A DNA stretch of 49,453 nucleotides from Oscillospiraceae bacterium (GTDB lineage: Bacteria; Bacillota; Clostridia; Oscillospirales; Ruminococcaceae), in the NCBI GenBank assembly GCA_022770625.1, contig JALEHK010000085.1, forward strand, positions 1 to 49,453. Direction: 5' to 3'. Positions 45,264-49,453 of the stretch are shown here, piece after piece; position 1 is the first letter of the stretch; each line of letters starts with the position of its first letter. Position numbers and translations under genes: made by a program. The notes under the pieces were generated by a model. It was not told the origin of the DNA. It made no database searches and saw only the letters and a program-made list of their open reading frames with translations.

Positions 45264-46166
45264 ATGCGTCACTTTGATTTGCACGCCGATACTCTCAGCA
45301 AATGCCTGAAAAATAAAAAGAGCCTGATCCATAACGATTTTGCCATTTCGGTGGAACGCGGGCTGATCTTCGATGAATGGGTACAGGTTTTCGCGGCTTT
45401 CGTGCCGGATGAGTACCATGGAAGCAAGGGCTATCACCGGTTTCTTCTGGAAGCGGATCAGCTGACCCGTGCCTTTGAGGAAAGCGACCGGATCGTTCCC
45501 TATGACAAGGATAACGTCCGTCCCGGCGTCTGCAACGCCATGCTGGCGGTTGAAGGCGGCTCGGCGATGGGCGGGAAAGTCAGCCGGATTGATGACCTTT
45601 ATAACATGGGTGTCCGGATGTTTTCCCTTTGCTGGAACGGGGAGACCGATCTGGCGGGCGGAACGGCGTCCGAGATGGGGCTTACGACCCTCGGAAAAGA
45701 AGCTGTCCGCGAACTGGAAGCGCACAGGATCATTATCGATGTGTCTCATATGAACAACTACAGCTTCTGGGATCTGTGTGACGTGGCCGAGCGGCCGTTT
45801 ATCGCCTCTCATTCCAACTGCTTTGAGATGTGTCCGCACCGCCGGAATCTGGACGATCTTCAGCTTTCTGAGATCATCCGCCGCGGAGGACTGATCGGCA
45901 TCAACTTCTATCCCGTTTTCATCAACGGTGAAAGTGATGCGAGCTTCCAGGAACTGCGTCGGCATATCCGCCATATCATCGCCCTCGGGGGAGAGGACTG
46001 TATCGCGGTCGGAAGCGATTTCGACGGCGCGGCCATGCCGTCCAAGCTCCCGTCGATCAATCGGATCCCCGATTGGCACGCAAACCTCTTGAAGCATTTC
46101 GACCCCGAGCTGGTCGAGAAGATCACCTTCAAAAACGCTCAGCGTTTTATGCAGAAAAACCTGTAA
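45264..46166 (+). CDS. Membrane dipeptidase, M19 family
   Basis: 300-aa zinc dipeptidase of the renal-dipeptidase type. HADT (7-10), VEGG, DVSHMN, ASHSN and GSDFDG carry the expected metal and catalytic residues. No signal peptide is present, so it is likely cytosolic and may cleave D- or L-dipeptides. An SD GAAAGGAAG precedes the ATG. It is in line with rnhB and thrC. Confidence 0.92.
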   Translation: MRHFDLHADTLSKCLKNKKSLIHNDFAISVERGLIFDEWVQVFAAFVPDEYHGSKGYHRFLLEADQLTRAFEESDRIVPYDKDNVRPGVCNAMLAVEGGSAMGGKVSRIDDLYNMGVRMFSLCWNGETDLAGGTASEMGLTTLGKEAVRELEAHRIIIDVSHMNNYSFWDLCDVAERPFIASHSNCFEMCPHRRNLDDLQLSEIIRRGGLIGINFYPVFINGESDASFQELRRHIRHIIALGGEDCIAVGSDFDGAAMPSKLPSINRIPDWHANLLKHFDPELVEKITFKNAQRFMQKNL

Positions 46167-46225
46167 AGCAAATCAGCTTTACATAGATAAATTCCCCAAA
46201 AGAAGCGTAATAAAGGAGTGTGCAG

Positions 46226-47722
46226 ATGATGAATTACAACAGCACCAGAGACAGCAGCTGCAAGGTAACGGCTGCGCAGGCAATCGCACAGGGCATCTCT
46301 CACGAGGGCGGACTTTTTGTTCCCGAGACGCTGCCGGTGCTGACCCGCGAGGATCTTCAGGCGATGGTCGGGATGAGCTACAATGAAAAGGCGAAAGCGG
46401 TTCTTTCCCGCTTCCTGACCGACTTCACCAAGGAAGAGCTTGACTACTGCGTGGATTCCGCCTATAACGACCGGAAGTTTGATTCCGCCAATATCTCCGA
46501 GCTGGCCAAGGTCGGAGATTCGGCCTATCTTCTCGAACTCTGGCACGGCCCCACCTGCGCATTCAAGGATATGGCGCTTCAGCTGCTTCCGTATCTGATG
46601 ACCACTTCCGCCCGCAAAACCGCTCCCGATAAGGAGATCGTCGTTCTGGTCGCGACTTCCGGCGATACCGGAAAGGCGGCGCTCGAAGGTTTTGCTGATG
46701 TTCCGCATACCCGGATGCTCGTATTCTATCCCGAAAACGGCGTCAGCGAGATGCAGAAGCTTCAGATGACCACCCAAACCGGCGGAAACGTTTCGGTCTG
46801 CGCGATCAAGGGAAACTTTGATGATGCGCAGAGCGGCGTCAAAAAGATCTTCACCGATCCGGTCATCGAAGCGGAGCTTGCGAAAAACGGGCAGATGTTC
46901 TCTTCCGCCAACTCGATCAACTGGGGTCGCCTCGTTCCGCAGATCGTTTATTATGTCGCCGCCTACACGTCGCTCGTTGAGCAGGGCGAGATCGAACTGG
47001 GTGAGACGGTCAACGTCACTGTTCCCACCGGCAACTTCGGCAACATCCTCGCGGCGTATTACGCAAAGCTGATGGGGCTTCCGATCGGGAAGCTGATCTG
47101 CGCGTCGAATAAAAACAAAGTCCTGACCGACTTTATCCGCACCGGCACCTACGACCGCAACCGCGATTTCTATACCACAACCTCTCCGTCGATGGACATC
47201 CTGATCTCCTCCAACCTCGAGCGGCTTCTTTATCAGCTGTGTGGGAAGGACGACAGCGTGATCCGTCAGTGGTTCGGCGCACTGGCTGAAAAGGGTTGCT
47301 ACTCGGTCAGCGACTCGGTTCGCGAAAAGCTTCAGGCTGAGTTCTGGGGCGGGTTCTGCGACGATGAGGGAACCTCCTCGGCGATCCATCATACCTTCGG
47401 CGAATACGGCTATCTCTGCGACACGCACACGGCGGTTGCCGTCAAGGTCTATGAGGATTATGTCCGTGAAACGGGCGACAAGACCAAGTGCATCATCGCT
47501 TCGACCGCGTCTCCCTACAAGTTCTGTGCATCGGTTCTTCCGGCAATCACCGATGAGGAGATCCCGTCCGATCCGTTTGAACAGGCCGCGATGCTCGAGC
47601 GTCTGTCCGGCATGACCCCGCCTGCGTCGCTGATGGAGCTGAAGTCCAAGCCGGTTCGTTTTACCGATTCGGTCTCCCGTGAGCAGATGGTCGATAAAGT
47701 CACTGAGATGCTGAAGGCATAA
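46226..47722 (+). CDS. thrC: Threonine synthase
   Basis: 498-aa PLP enzyme converting O-phosphohomoserine to threonine. The N-terminal MNYNSTRDSS block is typical of the long (class II) type; K114 (GPTCAFKDMALQ) binds PLP, and ATSGDTGKAALEGF forms the phosphate loop. I chose ATG 46226, 7 nt after AAGGAG; ATG 46229 is equally possible. No hom or thrB gene is nearby. Confidence 0.95.
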   Translation: MMNYNSTRDSSCKVTAAQAIAQGISHEGGLFVPETLPVLTREDLQAMVGMSYNEKAKAVLSRFLTDFTKEELDYCVDSAYNDRKFDSANISELAKVGDSAYLLELWHGPTCAFKDMALQLLPYLMTTSARKTAPDKEIVVLVATSGDTGKAALEGFADVPHTRMLVFYPENGVSEMQKLQMTTQTGGNVSVCAIKGNFDDAQSGVKKIFTDPVIEAELAKNGQMFSSANSINWGRLVPQIVYYVAAYTSLVEQGEIELGETVNVTVPTGNFGNILAAYYAKLMGLPIGKLICASNKNKVLTDFIRTGTYDRNRDFYTTTSPSMDILISSNLERLLYQLCGKDDSVIRQWFGALAEKGCYSVSDSVREKLQAEFWGGFCDDEGTSSAIHHTFGEYGYLCDTHTAVAVKVYEDYVRETGDKTKCIIASTASPYKFCASVLPAITDEEIPSDPFEQAAMLERLSGMTPPASLMELKSKPVRFTDSVSREQMVDKVTEMLKA

Positions 47723-47749
47723 ACCGTTATATAAGGAAAGGAAGCGTTT

Positions 47750-48427
47750 ATGAGTCTCTTTGCCATTTCGGATCTTCATCTTTCGCTCGGCGTCGATAAG
47801 CCGATGGACGTGTTCCGTGGCTGGGAAAACTACGTCGCGCGGATGGAGGAAAACTGGACACGGCTGGTTTCGCCGGAGGATACCGTGGTATTGGCCGGGG
47901 ATCTTTCGTGGGGATTGGATCTTTCCGAAACGGTGGAGGATTTCCGATGGATCGACCGGATGCCGGGGCAGAAGATCCTGCTCAAAGGCAACCACGATCT
48001 CTGGTTCTCAACTAAAACAAAGGTCGAGCGGTTCTTTGCCGAAAATAATTTTTCCACCCTCCATATCCTGTTCAATAATGCTTACCGCTACGGGGATTAT
48101 GTCCTGTGCGGAACGCGCGGCTGGATGAACGACCAGACCGATAAAAAGGTATTGAACCGGGAGTGCGGGCGGCTCCGGCTGTCGCTGGAGGAGGGGAGAA
48201 AGCTGGGCGGAGAGCCGATCGTCTTTCTCCATTATCCGCCGGTTTATGGGAGCGGGGACTGCCCCGAGATTCTCGAGGTGCTCCACGCTTATGATGTCAA
48301 ACAGGTTTACTACGGCCATATTCACGGCAATTCGGCCGGTTATGCGATCAACGGTGTGCGGGAAGGAATCGATTTCCGTCTGCTTTCCTGCGATTTTTTG
48401 CAGTTCACTCCCAAAAAGATTGTATAA
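47750..48427 (+). CDS. Calcineurin-like metallophosphoesterase
   Basis: 225-aa two-metal phosphoesterase of the YpjP/YkuE-like predicted class. Motifs in order: D8-x-H10 (SDLHL), AGDLSWG, KGNHDLW, LHYPP and GHIHG. All metal ligands are intact. Cytosolic; substrate unknown. AAGGAAG before the ATG. It follows thrC by 27 nt, and the start of the tig promoter lies just after it. Confidence 0.88.
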   Translation: MSLFAISDLHLSLGVDKPMDVFRGWENYVARMEENWTRLVSPEDTVVLAGDLSWGLDLSETVEDFRWIDRMPGQKILLKGNHDLWFSTKTKVERFFAENNFSTLHILFNNAYRYGDYVLCGTRGWMNDQTDKKVLNRECGRLRLSLEEGRKLGGEPIVFLHYPPVYGSGDCPEILEVLHAYDVKQVYYGHIHGNSAGYAINGVREGIDFRLLSCDFLQFTPKKIV

Positions 48428-48471
48428 TTTGTAAAAAATGCAAAATCAAAGCGAAAACACTGGCTTTTTTG

Positions 48472-48495
48472 ACTGGTATGTGATATAATACCAGT
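48472..48495 (+). promoter_or_regulatory. Extended -10 promoter of tig inside an inverted repeat
   Basis: TGA-TATAAT (TATAAT at 48484-48489) is enclosed by the inverted repeat ACTGGTA (48472-48478) / TACCAGT (48489-48495). A -35 is weak (TGGCTT). A dyad spanning the -10 could be a repressor site. Confidence 0.55.
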
Positions 48496-48565
48496 TGCGT
48501 GCTTAGTAAATCGTGCCCGGTGTCTGAAACAGTGCCGGGGAATATAATAGGAAGGAATGTCTCCA

Positions 48566-49369
48566 ATGTTAGTATCGAAAAATCCCGTTGAAACCAATAA
48601 GTACGAACTGATCGTTTCGGTTCCTGCAAACGAATTTGAAGCAGCCTGCGAAAAGGTTTTCAAGAGAAAAGCCAAACAGTTCCAGGTCCCCGGCTTCAGA
48701 AAGGGCAAAGCCCCCAGAAAGACCATCGAAAAGCTCTACGGCGAAGGTATCTTCTTTGAGGATGCTGTCAATGATTTGGCTCCCGCAGCGCTCGAAAATG
48801 CTTACACCGAGTCCGGTCTTGAGATCGTTGTTCGTCCTGAGGTAGAGGTTACCGAGGTTTCCAAAGAAAACGGCGTCACCATGAAGGCTACCTGCATCGT
48901 TAAGCCCGACGTCACTGTTAAGCAGTACAAGGGCCTCAAGGCTTCCAAGGACGTTGCTCCTGTCACCGACGAGGAAGTAAACGCTGAGATCGAAAGAATG
49001 CGCAACCGCAATGCCCGCACTATCACCGTTGAGGATCGTGCCGCTCAGAACGGCGATATCGTCAGCATCGATTTTGAGGGCTTTGTTGACGGCAAGGCTT
49101 TTGAAGGCGGCAAGGCTGAAAGATACAGCCTGACCCTCGGTTCCGGCCAGTTCATCCCCGGCTTTGAGGATCAGATCGTCGGCCACAACACCGGCGACGA
49201 GTTCGACGTCAATGTTACCTTCCCCGAAGAGTATCAGGCTTCCGAACTTGCAGGTAAACCGGCTGTCTTTAAGTGCAAACTCCATGAGATCTCCGCAAAA
49301 GAGCGTCCCGCGCTGGACGACGAGTTTGTTAAAGACGTTTCCGAGTTCGATACCCTTGACGAACTGTAG
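48566..49369 (+). CDS. tig: Trigger factor, reading frame stopped by an in-frame TAG
   Basis: Ribosome-bound chaperone and peptidyl-prolyl isomerase. ATG 48566 has AAGGA 9 nt upstream. The ribosome-binding domain is intact (PGFRKGKAPRKTIEKLYG), and the FKBP-like PPIase domain is at about 160-245 (VSIDFEGFVDGKAFEGG, FIPGFEDQIVG). At codon 268 the frame hits TAG in FDTLDEL-stop, where homologues continue with Lys or Arg (DELKADIxKKL). The next codons carry on the family sequence without a shift. As written only the first two domains would be made, without the large C-terminal chaperone domain. An AAG-to-TAG change by mutation or base-call error is the simplest cause. Confidence 0.9.
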   Translation: MLVSKNPVETNKYELIVSVPANEFEAACEKVFKRKAKQFQVPGFRKGKAPRKTIEKLYGEGIFFEDAVNDLAPAALENAYTESGLEIVVRPEVEVTEVSKENGVTMKATCIVKPDVTVKQYKGLKASKDVAPVTDEEVNAEIERMRNRNARTITVEDRAAQNGDIVSIDFEGFVDGKAFEGGKAERYSLTLGSGQFIPGFEDQIVGHNTGDEFDVNVTFPEEYQASELAGKPAVFKCKLHEISAKERPALDDEFVKDVSEFDTLDEL

Positions 49370-49453
49370 GCGGACATCACCAAGAAGCTCGCTGACAGCA
49401 AAGAGCAGGCTGCGAACACTGCATTTGAGAACGCGCTGATCGACGGCGTGATC
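49370..49453 (+). pseudogene. tig: Continuation of the trigger factor frame after the TAG
   Basis: Same frame as tig: ADITKKLADSKEQ then AANTAFENALIDGVI, typical of the trigger factor C-terminal domain. The window ends inside it. No new start codon or SD is seen, so it is not an independent gene. Confidence 0.8.

Noticed and set aside
49367-49369. TAG reassigned to a sense codon genome-wide
   Set aside because: ftsE ends with TAG at its normal family length and overlaps ftsX in the standard way, so TAG works as a stop here. One internal TAG is better explained by mutation or sequence error.

Overview
The window looks like chromosomal DNA of an anaerobic, endospore-forming member of the Clostridia (Firmicutes), probably Oscillospirales-like. 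Supporting signs are a SpoVAF/GerA-type spore gene behind a forespore-type promoter, a tyrosyl T-box, an L19 leader, a c-di-AMP (ydaO-type) riboswitch, the FtsEX / M23 peptidase / CtpA set, soluble Hdr/Flx redox enzymes, strong Shine-Dalgarno sites and intrinsic terminators. The DNA is moderately GC-rich. TAA and TGA are the usual stops and TAG is rare. I see no insertion sequence, prophage, CRISPR array, tRNA or rRNA.

Layout. (1) 1-2.2 kb: the 3' part of a LytR-CpsA-Psr gene, a gene-free stretch with two MerR-type operator-like sites, and a small orphan gene. (2) 2.2-14.4 kb, minus strand: one apparent transcription unit, in reading order malate dehydrogenase, fumarase, HdrB-HdrC-HdrA, FlxD-FlxC-FlxB-FlxA, FrdB-FrdA, a three-helix PQ-loop protein and a [2Fe-2S] thioredoxin-like protein. 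(3) 14.7-20.8 kb: galE, then a leader with tandem double hairpins before yfmF-yfmH-lgt-folD. (4) 21-31.4 kb: carbohydrate genes (malQ, GH51 arabinofuranosidase, GH2 beta-galactosidase), an amidohydrolase, a DUF3006-like small protein and spoVAF. (5) 31.5-39.1 kb: cell-envelope block, with a c-di-AMP riboswitch and G5/3D protein, a CdaR-like regulator, ftsE-ftsX, an EnvC/PcsB-like M23 peptidase and a CtpA protease. (6) 39.1-49.4 kb: T-box-tyrS, rplS, two tandem signal peptidases, rbgA, an RNase HII-YraN fusion, an M19 dipeptidase, thrC, a phosphoesterase, and trigger factor broken by an in-frame TAG.

The most interesting system is region 2. It encodes the whole reductive path oxaloacetate - malate - fumarate - succinate next to a complete NADH-linked, flavin-based electron-bifurcation module (Flx-Hdr) and a soluble, quinone-independent fumarate reductase. 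The FrdA residue normally used for covalent FAD is Asn, and the FrdB position that normally gives a [3Fe-4S] cluster is Cys. This suggests an NADH-dependent bifurcating fumarate reductase that also reduces ferredoxin. Hairpins split the mRNA at the module boundaries, and a repeated palindrome sits over the predicted start site. The coupling of Hdr/Flx to Frd is inference from gene content; I cannot say from sequence alone whether it has been described.
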